Assembly (NCBI GenBank): GCA_963576565.1
Contig: OY755039.1
Location: forward strand, 140,747,369-140,811,368
Source: Aspidapion aeneum
Taxonomy: Eukaryota > Arthropoda > Insecta > Coleoptera > Brentidae
Direction: 5' to 3'
DNA length: 64,000 nucleotides
A program made the translations under genes and the position numbers. Shown piece by piece: positions 34,560 to 45,162 of this stretch (the stretch's first letter is position 1; each line of letters opens with the position of its first letter). The notes beneath the pieces were generated by a model. That model was not told where the DNA came from and ran no database searches. It was given only the letters and a program-made list of their open reading frames with translations.

Positions 34560-35220
34560 TGTGAAGCGTTTTTGACACACTTCCCATTATCCCATTTGGA
34601 TGAAATTCGGTACACACATAGTGGTCCCATGACAATACAACATTAAGAAAAAAATATCCTCCCACCCTTACCCCCACCCCTTCTATAGAAAAATGTGTTT
34701 TTGACACACTTCCCGTTATCCGATTTGGATAAAATTTGGTATACACATAGTGGTCCGATGATAATACAACAATAAGAAAAAAATATCCTTCCACCCCTAC
34801 CCCCACCCCCTTCCATAGAAATATTTGTTTTTGACACACATCCCGTTATCCGATTTGGATGAAATTTGGTATACATATAGTGATCCGATGACAGTACAGT
34901 ATTAGAAAAAAATATCCTACCACCCCTACCCCCACCTCCTTTCATAGAAAAATGAGTTTTTGACACACTTCCCATTATCCGATTTGGATGAAATTTGGTA
35001 TACATATAGTGGTCCGATGACAATACAACAATAATGAAAAAAAGTCCTTCCACCCCTACTCCCCACCCCCTTCCATAAAAAATGCGTTTTTGACACACTT
35101 CACTTCAAATGACTTTTATAAAATTTGGTATATGCATAAAGGTCCGATGGCAATACAGCCCAAACAAAAAATATATTTCTACCTCTACCCCCACCCTCTC
35201 CTTCCCCCAACAGAAAAATG
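34560..35220. repeat. ~130-bp tandem repeat, five units
   Basis: GTTTTTGACACACTTCCCAT recurs at about 34568, 34697, 34827, 34956 and 35086; each unit has GGTCCGATGACAATACAACA and a CCACCCCTACCCCCACC stretch. Confidence 0.92.
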
Positions 35221-35340
35221 AGTTTCCAAACAGCTCACGATCAGCGATTTCATTATAATCTAGAATAAACTCTTCTGTTCTGTTATTGAACTAATATTTT
35301 CATTTAATAGAGTAGATAGCTGAGACTAAAAAGTAGAAAA

Positions 35341-35805
35341 TAAATTTTTTTTTAAGTCACAAGCTTTTACAAAATGCACTAAAAATTCAAAAATAATTTT
35401 CTAACATTCTAATATTATCATAATAATAAAAGCGATGGCCGCAAATCAAAGCATAAGTTAATCTAAATTTGTGATCTAAATACTTAAAGAATATTAACAT
35501 AGCAGGTCATCAAAGATATGTTTGATGTGCCGCAATGTTATGCCATTGCCATACCTATGTCAGAAAAATGCTGGGGTATCTTCGGTCGGGTTGGGTGGGT
35601 TATACCTCTGCATTTTTCTGCTAGATTGATTCTTGCAAATAGTGATATTTAATTGATCCGGATATCTTATCGTGCTAACATCGTCAAAATTTCCATCAGT
35701 CGGCCATCGCTTTTATTATTATGATAATATTAGAATGTTAGAAAATTATTTTTTAATTTTTAGTGCATTTTGTAAAAGCTTGTGACTTAAAATTTTTTTT
35801 TTACC
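35341..35805. mobile_element. 465-bp MITE with ~95-bp inverted ends
   Basis: AAGTCACAAGCTTTTACAAA ... AAAAGCGATGGCC at the left is repeated inverted from 35706 to 35805. The centre has GGTCATCAAAGATATGTTTG and GTCGGGTTGGGTGGGTT. A deleted copy is at 25255-25525. Confidence 0.88.
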
Positions 35806-35920
35806 AATTTATTAAAAGTTAAGACGTTTAGGACATGTGTTCATACAAAGTTTTTTTTCTCAAAATGAACTCAAGAATTACCTCATTAAATATTAGCTTA
35901 TTATTTAATAACACCCTGAA

Positions 35921-36204
35921 TAGAGAATTATTGAAATACAGCCAGGCTATAATTGTGCCAGGCACTGTTTTGACACATTCACATTGAAAACTGACACTTA
36001 ATCCTTCAAAATTGACATATCAAAGTCGAATTTAAAACTGTCGTCGTTTATTTTCAATTAATAAAAGAAGGCACTATTTATTCCGGTTCATATAGTAAAT
36101 AAAGGCCGTGTGTTGAAAGATCACAGCTGATATTACAATGTGAAGGTGTCAAAATTATGCCTGGGATTATTATAGCCTGGCTTTATTTCAATAATTCTCT
36201 ATTA
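35921..36204. mobile_element. MITE (AGAGAATTATTGAAAT ends), copy 2
   Basis: It matches 5785-6061 in the opposite orientation over its whole length. Confidence 0.88.
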
Positions 36205-36216
36205 CGTCGAAATATA

Positions 36217-37309
36217 CAGTGTCCCCCATAATGTTCGCAACATATGGGAAAACATTTTATTTGTGAGAAATGGGAAAAAATGTTATATACGATCAATCCT
36301 GCTTGTTGAATATCCTAAAAATACATTTTGACATTTGTCACATGCTCACTGTCATGGCGGCACATTCAAAAAATTAGGCATGAAAGCCCAAAAAGTGAGG
36401 TTAAATCGCAAAATATCGAAAAAAGTTATTTGAAAAAAGTGTTTAGAATGTCATTTTAGGGTCCTCTATGAAATTTGGAGCAATAATATTACAAAATAAG
36501 AAATACCCTATTTTTGACCCAAGCCTTATTATGAATTAATTTTATACAGATTTTATTATTGAAATAGTTTAAGTAACGCAATATTTAATGGACAAAGGTA
36601 AAATGATTCCAAATTTTTAATTGAAGTCGTGCATAAAAAATGAAATAAAAATATCCGATTAGCACATGTACCTTTCTTGTTGCAATGGCCTTTTTTTTTA
36701 ACAGTTTGTAAGGTTTCTGTGAACTTAGTATTAATACCACAATAGAAAAAAGCCTCATCATTGATATTATTTAATAAATAATATCAATGATGTTGTTCTT
36801 TTCCATTGTGGTATTAATACTAAATTTACGAAACCTACAAACTGTCAAAAGCGACAAGAAACGTACATGTGCCAATCGGATATTTTTATTTAATTTTTTA
36901 TGAATGACTTTAATAAAGAATTTGGAATTATTTTACCTTTGCTCATTAAATATTGCGTTACTTAAACTATTTCAATAATAAAATCTGTATAAAATTAATT
37001 CATAATAAGGCTAGGGCCAAAAATAGGGTATTTCTTATTTTTTATTATTATTGCTCCAAATTTCATAGAGGACTCTAAAATGACATTCTAAACACTTTTT
37101 TCAAATAACTTTTTTCGATATTTTGCCATCTAACCTCACTTTGTGGGTTTTCATGACTAATTTTTTGAATTTGCCACCATGACAGTGACTAATGTCAAAA
37201 TGTCTTTCTAGGTTATTCAACAAACAGAATTGATCGTATATAAAATTGTTTCCCATTATCTCACAAATAAAAAATTTTCCATATGTTGCGAAAATTATAG
37301 GGGACACTG
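36217..37309. mobile_element. 1.1-kb foldback element, TA target site
   Basis: CAGTGTCCCCCATAATGTTC and its near-complement are the ends, with TA on both sides. Inverted similarity runs through the whole element to a central palindrome at about 36750-36820 (AATATCAATGATG). Confidence 0.9.
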
Positions 37310-37390
37310 TATAAATATATATTTTCTACCAAAATTGTAGTTCTGAAACACTGTGGGACGTAGATTGAAGATCTTATTTGTTTTTGATAG

Positions 37391-37521
37391 GTCTGAAGAG
37401 GAAAAAGAGCAGTTTCTTTACCACTTGCTCTCTCTAAACGCGGTGGATTATTTCTGTTTCACCAGCACCTACCCGATGACTGTGATACCTTATAGAATTG
37501 TGATTATACCCAACAAAAAAG
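37391..37521 (+). CDS. DENND5: DENND5 exon (end of RUN1, start of PLAT)
   Basis: Acceptor TTTTTGATAG, donor GTATGT at 37522. The peptide SEEEKEQFLYHLLSLNAVDY ends the last RUN1 helix and VIPYRIVIIPNKK opens the first PLAT strand. The two domains are packed together in the family and share this exon. It lies about 80 bp downstream of the 36217-37309 foldback element. Confidence 0.95.
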
Positions 37522-37599
37522 GTATGTATTCTTTGACTAGACATTAGATTTCACAACCAACCAAAATAAAAAAGAGTTGGTACACCATGCGTTTATAAT

Positions 37600-38648
37600 T
37601 ACCATTGAAAACAATTTTATTGGTGTAGTTTTTAGTTTATTTGTTTATAGATAAAATCCATTCGCCTTTCTTTTTTATGGCCCCATAGAGAAACCTCCAA
37701 AATCCCACAGAATTTTAAACAGTCTAATAACCTACTAAGTATACGTCTAATTTTTCATTATTTTCGGTAATGTTTTGCCTATAGGCACTATTCAATTGGC
37801 ACCTAATATCAATCTTGCCTAGCATAGAAAATTCTATGTGGTTATTTAAATGAATACCACTTATTTTGTGTCTTTTTAACTTTTTCACTAAAGTGCTTGA
37901 TATCACACGCCGGATCACTTCGTGGATTGTTCATAACAAGACAAATAAAGCAAAAAAAAAACATTTTCTTTTTCACAACCGCACAACCAGTTTTCAGCAT
38001 CGTATAATTTTTATTAAATTTTCTATTATAAGTGTTTATGCAACACCCCTCGGCATTACTTACACTTTAATGTTTGTTAATTTTAGGTCCGGTCTATGTG
38101 ACACTAAAGATTTTATTTGTAATCGAAGTTCATATGTCAACGTATTTAAATTTGCACAGTTAATTATGTAATCGACGGAATTTATTTCCATGTTACAAAC
38201 AAACGATAACAAAAACAATGACACGCGACCGGCAATGCTTTTTACTACTGACATAGCCTAAATCAAAACAAACTCTACGTCTTCGCTAAGGATAGAACCG
38301 GCATCGTGTAGAAGGGCAACGGACGTTTACGCACGATGATGATGGCCGACTTCAACTAAAACACACATTCCTCTCGCCCTCGCTCGAGAACATCCACCCA
38401 TACCCCGCTGAAAAACGGATGAAATTAAAACCTTGCCCCGCGCGGCGCTGCCGGCTTGTAATTATTTACGCTAAAAAAGTTCACCCAATTAATCGCTTGA
38501 TGTTAACCACAGATAATAAAAAGAACTAGACAATCATGTCGTAAGGGAAGATTTACCTTTTTTTAAATAAATCAATTAAAAATACTGTTTGTTGTCTAGT
38601 TTTGGGAGGGCACTGCCCCGTTGCCCTCCCTGTAGCAGCCGCCACTGA
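37600..38648. mobile_element. hAT-type element, left-truncated copy
   Basis: From TGGTGTAGTTTTTAGTTTAT to the right end GCAGCCGCCACTG it matches the complete element at 40566-41989. The left CAGTGGCGG end is missing. The right end abuts ACAGAGAG. Confidence 0.75.
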
Positions 38649-38679
38649 CAGAGAGTTGCCTACCTTTGATGTAAAATAG

Positions 38680-38727
38680 ACTTCCTGTATGTGACAGATA
38701 TATCGCCAATATCTGTCACTTACAGGG
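38680..38727. repeat. Hairpin between hAT elements
   Basis: CCTGTATGTGACAGATAT and its near-complement ATATCTGTCACTTACAGG form an 18-bp stem with a 7-base loop. Confidence 0.75.
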
Positions 38728-38735
38728 ACTCTAGT

Positions 38736-39516
38736 CAGTGGCGGCTCGTGACAGTAAAGTTTGTGAGTTCTGCCAATAGGGTATAAAAAAACAAAAGAGA
38801 GCATTATTTTTATTGCATCCGCATATCCAGTCGTTTCTGGCATAAATTTCTCTTGTAAAAATCCATACGATTTTCCCCGGCTTGAACCACACTTTTCTAT
38901 TAAAATATCGGGCAATGGCCGTCCTTCTTCTTTCAGTTTTAGTTTTTCTTCATAAGTAAAAAGAGAGATAATTTTTTTACATTAATTAAATTATCCACCA
39001 CATTCATTGTGACACAATTATACAAAAACAAACAACAAACACGACCATAACCTCCCGCTCATGCGTTTGGCGTCTTCTAAATAAATAAATGCGCCTGCAA
39101 ACACGCAACGCTGAGCCCGCCCGCCCGGAATCGTACTGGAACTGCAAGTTTTGCAGCTCTATTTTTGCCTAGATTTCGCTCTCTAAACCCATGAGCAAAA
39201 GCGGTGCGGGGTGAAGGAAGGGGGTTCCGCCCAGCTACGTTGTGTTGCAATTTAGCAGCGCAACAATGCCAATAACTTCATTTGACCGACTGTGAAATGC
39301 GGCCTTCGGCGACGGCGCGCGACGTCATACTCAACACACGTACGCGATTTGAAGGCCTACTATACCAACACCGGACCGAAAATATACTGCTATTCCAATA
39401 ATTTTAGAAATGAAATAATTATATTAGAAAAATAGCAGCGACTGAAAAATAGTCAAATAATGTGAAAATTTTGGGGGTTCTGCAGCTCTGCAGCCCTTAT
39501 GCACTAGCCGCCCCTG
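38736..39516. mobile_element. 781-bp hAT element with 8-bp target duplication ACTCTAGT
   Basis: Ends CAGTGGCGGCTCGTG and (C/T)ACTAGCCGCCCCTG-type inverted termini are flanked by ACTCTAGT at 38728-38735 and 39517-39524. On the minus strand PLPDILIEKCGSSRGKSY, just inside the left end, may be the remnant of a hAT protein. The right half is unusually GC-rich for this window. Confidence 0.88.
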
Positions 39517-39622
39517 ACTCTAGTGTAAAACAACAACTGTCAAAATTTATCGAGGTCCTCTAGTGAAGACTAGTGTGGCCATGACTAACTTAAACTTTAT
39601 GGTGTTTTAAAACTTTTTTTAG

Positions 39623-39842
39623 GCGCCTACACTTCAGCAAACATCTGGCTTGTCCTGTCCGGAACCCTGTCCGAAACCAGAAAAGTGATCGTTCCGAAAA
39701 ATGCGTACAGTTTTGAACACAAACAAAGGAATGTTGGGGTGTTGACCACCCTTAGAATCGGACACGACAATTCCGGACTGTACGCTAAGCTGATGTTGGA
39801 TTCTGTGCTGGTTAGGAATGATGTTACCGGACATACTTATAG
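39623..39842 (+). CDS. DENND5: DENND5 exon (PLAT domain core)
   Basis: Acceptor CTTTTTTTAG, phase 1 in, phase 2 out. The 73 codons include ANIWLVLSGTLSETRKV, VGVLTTLRIGHDNSGLYAK and VLVRNDVTGHTYR. The PLAT (PH-like beta-sandwich) signature of a hydrogen-bonded GHDNSG loop is intact. The donor is GTTTGT, the weakest in the gene, and a 600-bp MITE begins about 15 bp beyond it. Without splicing the frame would close after four further codons. Confidence 0.95.
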
Positions 39843-39857
39843 GTTTGTATCTTAAGG

Positions 39858-40459
39858 CAGGACTATCAAAACGGACGGGCCACGATCCTTCACTTTGTTG
39901 ACGTCACATCGGGGGCTGATCTTTTTTTTCATGGTCACGCCACGACACAGCTGATCGTCTTTAAAATATTGAAGTTGAAATGACGGTTCATAAATATTTG
40001 TTTTGTTTTAAATTAAAGCCGGGTTTGAGATTGTTTTTATTGTATTCTTACAGAACAATTTTTTTTAAATGTATAGTAATCCTTAATTTTTTAGAGCCGC
40101 TTCATTAGCTCACACAAAAATTAAATTTAAAGCAGAAGCGATTGTGACAAACACAGATGACAAAGTCAAATACATGTCAAATATAACAGTTGGCATGACG
40201 GGTAATTTAAATTCAAAATAAGGAATGCTAAATCTTGAAGATTTTAATATTTTAATTATCTTGCATCCTTACAAAAGTTTGGTGGAATATCGGGATGGTG
40301 TCTGAGAATATTTCACTGAAATTTTGAGGAAACCTGTACTGCCATTATGAAAATATCATAAAAAAACGTCTGACCTCCCATAAGACCCAATGTAAAAGTC
40401 ACCCCTGGAGAACAGCTGATTTTTTTAGGGTCGTGGCCTCTATATTTTTGTTGGCCTTG
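39858..40459 (-). mobile_element. ~600-bp MITE (GGCCAACACAAAAATAG family), minus copy
   Basis: It matches 26337-26946 inverted, from ACTATCAAAACGGACGGGCC to GTTGGCCTTG. It begins about 15 bp beyond the donor of the PLAT exon ending at 39842. Confidence 0.85.
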
Positions 40460-40565
40460 CTTAAGACGACAAACTTAATTTAGGAAATTTTGTGGCAAAA
40501 GGCAACAAGGCAAAATATTTCAATTTCAGTCAAAAGGTGGCACTACATACTAAAGTCATAGGGAC

Positions 40566-41989
40566 CAGTGGCGGCTGGTGACGTTATAAATTGGGGGGGA
40601 GGGGCAGAAATTTATATTACATGGAAAAGGAAATAAAAAACTTACCTAAACAATTTTATTTTAGCATTTAAAAAACAAGCAGCTACTTGGTGTAGTTTTT
40701 AGTTTATTTGTATATGGATAAGGTCTATTCGCCCTTCTTTTACATGCGCAAAGTCCTCGGATTAGCACCAGTTTCAGACTAATCATGGCCCTGTAGAGAA
40801 ACCTCAAAAATCCCACAGAATTTTAAACAGCCTATTAACCTACTAAGTATATGTCTATTTTTTGCCACATTTTCATTATGTTGGGTAATGTTTTGCCTAT
40901 AGGCACTATTCAATTGGCACCTAATATCAGTCTTACCTAGCATAGAAAATTCTATGTGGTTATTTAAATAAGTAGCACCTACTTTGTGTCTTTAATATTT
41001 CACTAAAGTGCTTGATATCACACATATCCACCCACGCAGGATCACTTCGTGTACTATTCATAATAAGACAAATAAAGCAAAAAAGGCATTTCGTTTTTCA
41101 CAACCGCACAACCAGTTTTCAGCATCGTATAATTTTTTATTAGTTGCACTAAAATTTTGGTTAATTTTTAAGTCCGGTCAATGTGACCCTAAAGATTTTA
41201 TTTGTAATCAAAGTTCATAAGTCAACGTATTTAAATTTGCACCGACCGGCAAGGCTTTTAACTACTGACCCTGACGTACCCCAAATCAAAACAAACTCAT
41301 ACGTCTTCACTAAGGAAGGATAGAACCGGCAACACGATAAATATGGTCGACGTCAACTAAAACAAACATTCCTCCCGCCCCCGCGCGAGAACAGCGACCC
41401 ATACACCGCTGAAAAACGGGTAAAATTGATCTTTTTTCACAACCGCACAACTAGTTTTCAGTATCGTATAATTTTTTATTAAATTTTCTATTATACGTTT
41501 TTATGGAACACCCCTTGGCATTGCTTACACTAAAATTTTTGTTAGTTTTTAGGTCCGGTCTATGTGGCTCTAAATATTTTATTTGTATTCGAAGTTCATA
41601 TGTAGTTATTTCCATTTTATAAACAAACGATAACAAAAACCAACTCTACGTCTTCGCTAATGATAGAACCGGCATCGTGTAGAAGGGCAACGGACGTTTA
41701 CGCACGATGATGATGGCCGACTTCAACTAAAACACACATTCCTCCCGCCCCCGCTCGAGAACATCCACCCATACCCCGCTGAAAAATGATTGAAAACCTT
41801 GTCCCGCGCGGTGCTGCCGGCTTGTAATTATTTACGGTAAAAAAGTTTACTTAGTTAAGCACAGACTAAAAAAAGAACTAGACGTCGTAAGGCAAGATTT
41901 CACTTTTTTTAAATAAATCAATTAAAAATACAGGTTGTCTAGTTTTGGGAGGGCACTGCCCGTTGCTCTCCCTGTGGCAGGCGCCACTA
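40566..41989. mobile_element. 1.4-kb hAT element with 8-bp target duplication ATAGGGAC
   Basis: The left end CAGTGGCGGCTGGTGACG and right end CAGGCGCCACTA are flanked by ATAGGGAC at 40558-40565 and 41990-41997. Part of the interior is duplicated (TACGTCTTCGCTAATGATAG region at 41280-41400 and 41640-41760). No transposase frame is left. Confidence 0.88.
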
Positions 41990-42531
41990 ATAGGGACACC
42001 GATTCGTTTTGAGGATCTGATAAGTAATCAAATGTGTTGATAATCTAGTATACAAACAAAACTTTATCTGGGTATTACGCCACTACTAAGGATTCTTTTT
42101 TTATTAAGAAACCACTGCGTTTTTCCTAAAAAACGAAAAATCACTGATTTGCCAGTGGTTTATAAGAAAAAATAAATATTTGCCTAACAAAATTTGAAAA
42201 ATCTTTCTGATAAACAACACTACTGCGACGCACAGTGCGGACAAAAATAGGGTTTTTGGACAATAATCAATATCTTTATTGTTTTTCAAAAAAGTTAATT
42301 TGTTTATAGGGTATGTGATAAAGTGTAGTCTAAAGGTTAAAATAAGCAAAACTTTTTAATATATATATATGTCATTTTATTTAAAATATAAAAAAAATAA
42401 AACAAAGTACATTCAGTTTAACCTACAGTTACGTTAAAAATAAAAATCAATTTACTTTTGTGTTAGAAATTAAACTAAAATTATTTTTTTTATTCGGATT
42501 CATGGGCGTAGTAGGAAGGCTTGGGGGGGCT

Positions 42532-42869
42532 AAGTCCCTTCCAGAAAAATTAAATTAGCAACCCCAAAATAATTATTTTTACCATACACACACACATTGC
42601 ACCCTCAGTTTCTTTGTTCTTAAAGATGATTCTAAGAAAGCCGTTTTAGGCCGTCCACGACTCGATCCTGGTACGGCCTCTGTTTCCGAATCTGTATTTT
42701 TTGATTTTTCTGAATCCGTTTTATAACAAAGTTTCTCAGATATAATATCTTTATTTAACCATTCGAAATAATGGTTTTGAAAATAAATTTTGTTTCGTCC
42801 CGATAGCTTCCATTTGAGACTGAGACTTTTGCAAAAATTTAATGATGCCTTATTTGGTTATTTTTGTCC
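42532..42869 (-). pseudogene. Open frame of an unassigned, probably element-borne protein
   Basis: Minus-strand reading has no stop for about 110 codons and gives NKASLNFCKSLSLKWKLSGR, IYFQNHYFEWLNKDIISEKL, an acidic Ser/Lys stretch, then GSSRGRPKTAFLESSLRTKK. The (K/R)W...R...F...WL pattern followed by GRP...F.ESS.RTK looks like a family of arthropod and cnidarian element proteins that I have seen but cannot name. It has no start codon in frame and ends at TAG near 42532, so it is a fragment. Confidence 0.45.
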
Positions 42870-42999
42870 GAACATTCTTCTAAACCCAACAAGGGTTGAA
42901 TTTTTTTGAAAATATTTAACACCTTCAAATATTTGTGAGAGGCCACTCATTTAACAAGTCTAAATGTTTTATGCTTATGCGTTCTAAAAGTAAAAAAAA

Positions 43000-44250
43000 A
43001 GTGAGAAAATAGTATATTATCTTCCTAGGGACTTAAGTGGCACTTTTATCCCGAGAAGAAAAAATTGTATGTAGCTACAGTTCGCCGAGTGCTCAAAAGA
43101 TACTTTAGTCATTTTTGGGCCCCGTTTTTATTAAAATTATTTTGCAAGAAAAACAGCCTTCCCATTTTTACGTTTTATCCACGGGATAAAAAGTGATACT
43201 TTATCCCTAAACTTTGTGATAAAAAGCGCACTTTTGATCTCCAAAGTGCAAAAAAACTTTTCTTTTTTAATATTCGCCCACACAAACACCAGAATAATTT
43301 TTGGCATATATATTTTAAGACTGATAGCAGTACTTTTATAATTTTATTGACTACCTCAAATTATTGTTTTTGTGCCTTCCGATTGACAAAAAACGGCCAA
43401 TACGATATGCGATTCTAAAATATAAAATTTTTCATTTTGCTCACAATAGTATAAGGTGACTTACCATAAATATTTTGGGATTTTTTTTTAAATTTATTAT
43501 CACCTATAACCACTCGCTATCACCGAATATAAAGCCTCATAATAGAAGTCAATGGCCTCATATCTTTTCCAACTTTAGTGCCATTTTTGACACCTTGCTG
43601 CCGCCATTTTTGACGTTGATGAGAGCTGTCACAATTTTATATTTGTCCAAAAGGCGGCAAGACTGGTTTTAAGGGTATACCTAAACAGGAGATGATGTGA
43701 GGCCTCTCAACCGGGATGGTAACCAATGTGTTATAAATTATTAGGATTGAAATATATTATTTAAAAAAATACAACACCCTTCGTAGCAGCCAGTAGCAAA
43801 AAATATTTATGCTACCTTTTTGCTAATTCATTGGACTAATATTTAGGATATATGCCAGACCTTGCAAATCCTTGCAATTTTTTATAACCTTAATAAAATT
43901 TAAAAAATATCTTTTTTTGTAAGCATAACAGTTTTAATTAAATTATTTTAAAAGCGAGACGTCAATTTGACAAAATTTTATTTAAACAAATAGCGTAAAT
44001 ATATACCACGGTAATACTTAAAGAATTTTTTTTTTTTATATTTAAATGCAGAACCAGTAAAATTAATTTTCTGATAGGTATTTTATACGATTTTTTTGTA
44101 CCTGTTTTAAACTAACGACTTTAAATATTTATTTTGTTCACTTTCGCAAGTGTGACTAAAAAATAGGTTATGATTACAGATAAACTGGACATTTATCTAT
44201 ACTTTCGCAATATTAAAACTTTTAAAATGTAACCTCAGTTTTTCGAATAT
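43000..44250. other. Right part of candidate element, nothing recognised
   Basis: AT-rich sequence without readable protein or clear internal repeat. Confidence 0.35.
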
Positions 44251-44267
44251 TGCCCACAGGAGTCCGC

Positions 44268-44312
44268 ACTGTGCGACGTTTCGATTGTTCTTCTACAATC
44301 GTTTTCAAGCTC
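44268..44312 (-). ncRNA. Hammerhead-like fold, degraded core
   Basis: Minus-strand CTTGAAAACGATTGT...ACAATCGAAACGTC: a 7-bp stem (CGATTGT/ACAATCG) flanked by TTGAAAA in place of CTGANGA, and by GAAAC and GTC. This is the layout of stem II of hammerhead motifs found in Penelope-like elements, with a changed core. Confidence 0.4.
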
Positions 44313-44453
44313 TTATATTAAATATTTAATTTTTAAATTATTCTTTTATCAATACTACTACTGTCCTAACTCTACTTTATGTTTATGTTTGTTATTTTTC
44401 TAAAAAACAAGTCTTTTTTAGCACCCCGTAATTTTTTAATAATTTATTTGCAG

Positions 44454-44656
44454 ATTTGTCTGTGGAAGATGGCTTGGCCGAGGCGTAGACGACGGATCTA
44501 CAGAACGGCTTCTCGTTGGCACGCTAATCTCCAAAAAAGAAGAAGAGGAGGAGATTAGACCAACAGGAAGCCTGGGGAGGTCGACTCCTAGAACCAGGTC
44601 CCCCTTGCCTTCCCCTCGGTCTGAGATGAAACCTAGTCAGATACAGCATATGCTTG
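44454..44656 (+). CDS. DENND5: DENND5 exon (end of PLAT, linker)
   Basis: Acceptor TTATTTGCAG, donor GTAAGC at 44657. It starts FVCGRWLGRGVDDGSTERLL, the last PLAT strand and the conserved WLG-(K/R)-G-DDGS turn, then a run of Lys/Glu and a Ser/Pro/Arg-rich linker (SLGRSTPRTRSPLPSPRS), and ends MKPSQIQHMLG, the start of RUN2. The linker looks disordered. Confidence 0.94.
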
Positions 44657-44776
44657 GTAAGCACCCTTAGAGCATTTTTTTTTATACTGGGATTTTTCCA
44701 GCCACACTAGGATTAATCACCCAGTTTTTGCCAAAGTTTTTACGTCGAAAAATACCTTTTTAGACATAACAACACA

Positions 44777-44860
44777 ACCATGCGTTAAGTGGGACTCGAA
44801 CCCACAAGCTCGCGATACGCCGTGATCGAGGCAATCCGCTCTAATATATGCTGCCAGCAT
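44777..44860 (-). repeat. tRNA-like sequence, probable SINE head
   Basis: The minus strand contains a perfect T arm, GTGGG-TTCGAGT-CCCAC (44789-44805), with box B GGTTCGAGTCCC, and upstream a GAGCGG box A-like stretch. The anticodon arm and acceptor are not convincing, so a tRNA-derived repeat is more likely than a gene. Confidence 0.45.
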
Positions 44861-45162
44861 TGCAGCGATATATCCGAAGCAGGACCACTACACAAGCGGA
44901 CACGAACTCACACAAAGCACCCTTAGAGCATAAATAATTGTTGAAAAAATCGAAAAGTAAAGCAATCATAGCTTGCTTTGGAAACAAGTGCGCATGCGTG
45001 TCTTGTGGCACGTAGACACACAGCTGTTATGTGGATGGACGCCATATTTGTTGTTTATTTAAATTTTGCGGTGTTTTGCATTTGTCGTCTAAAATTGTGT
45101 TTGGATGTGTCAGGATTGCATTCAAGATACAAATCAGAAGTAAAAACTTCGTTCATTTGAAC

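Larger units (their letters stand above)
42226..44281. mobile_element. Candidate 2-kb element with GTCCGCACTG ends
   Basis: CGACGCACAGTGCGGACAAA at the left and GTCCGCACTGTGCGACG at the right face each other. The matching part is short and itself palindromic, and no clear TA target is present, so this is tentative. A 110-codon open frame of unknown family lies inside on the minus strand. Confidence 0.4.

Noticed and set aside
34643..35098. 151-codon minus-strand open frame
   Set aside because: It is a translation of the ~130-bp tandem repeat.
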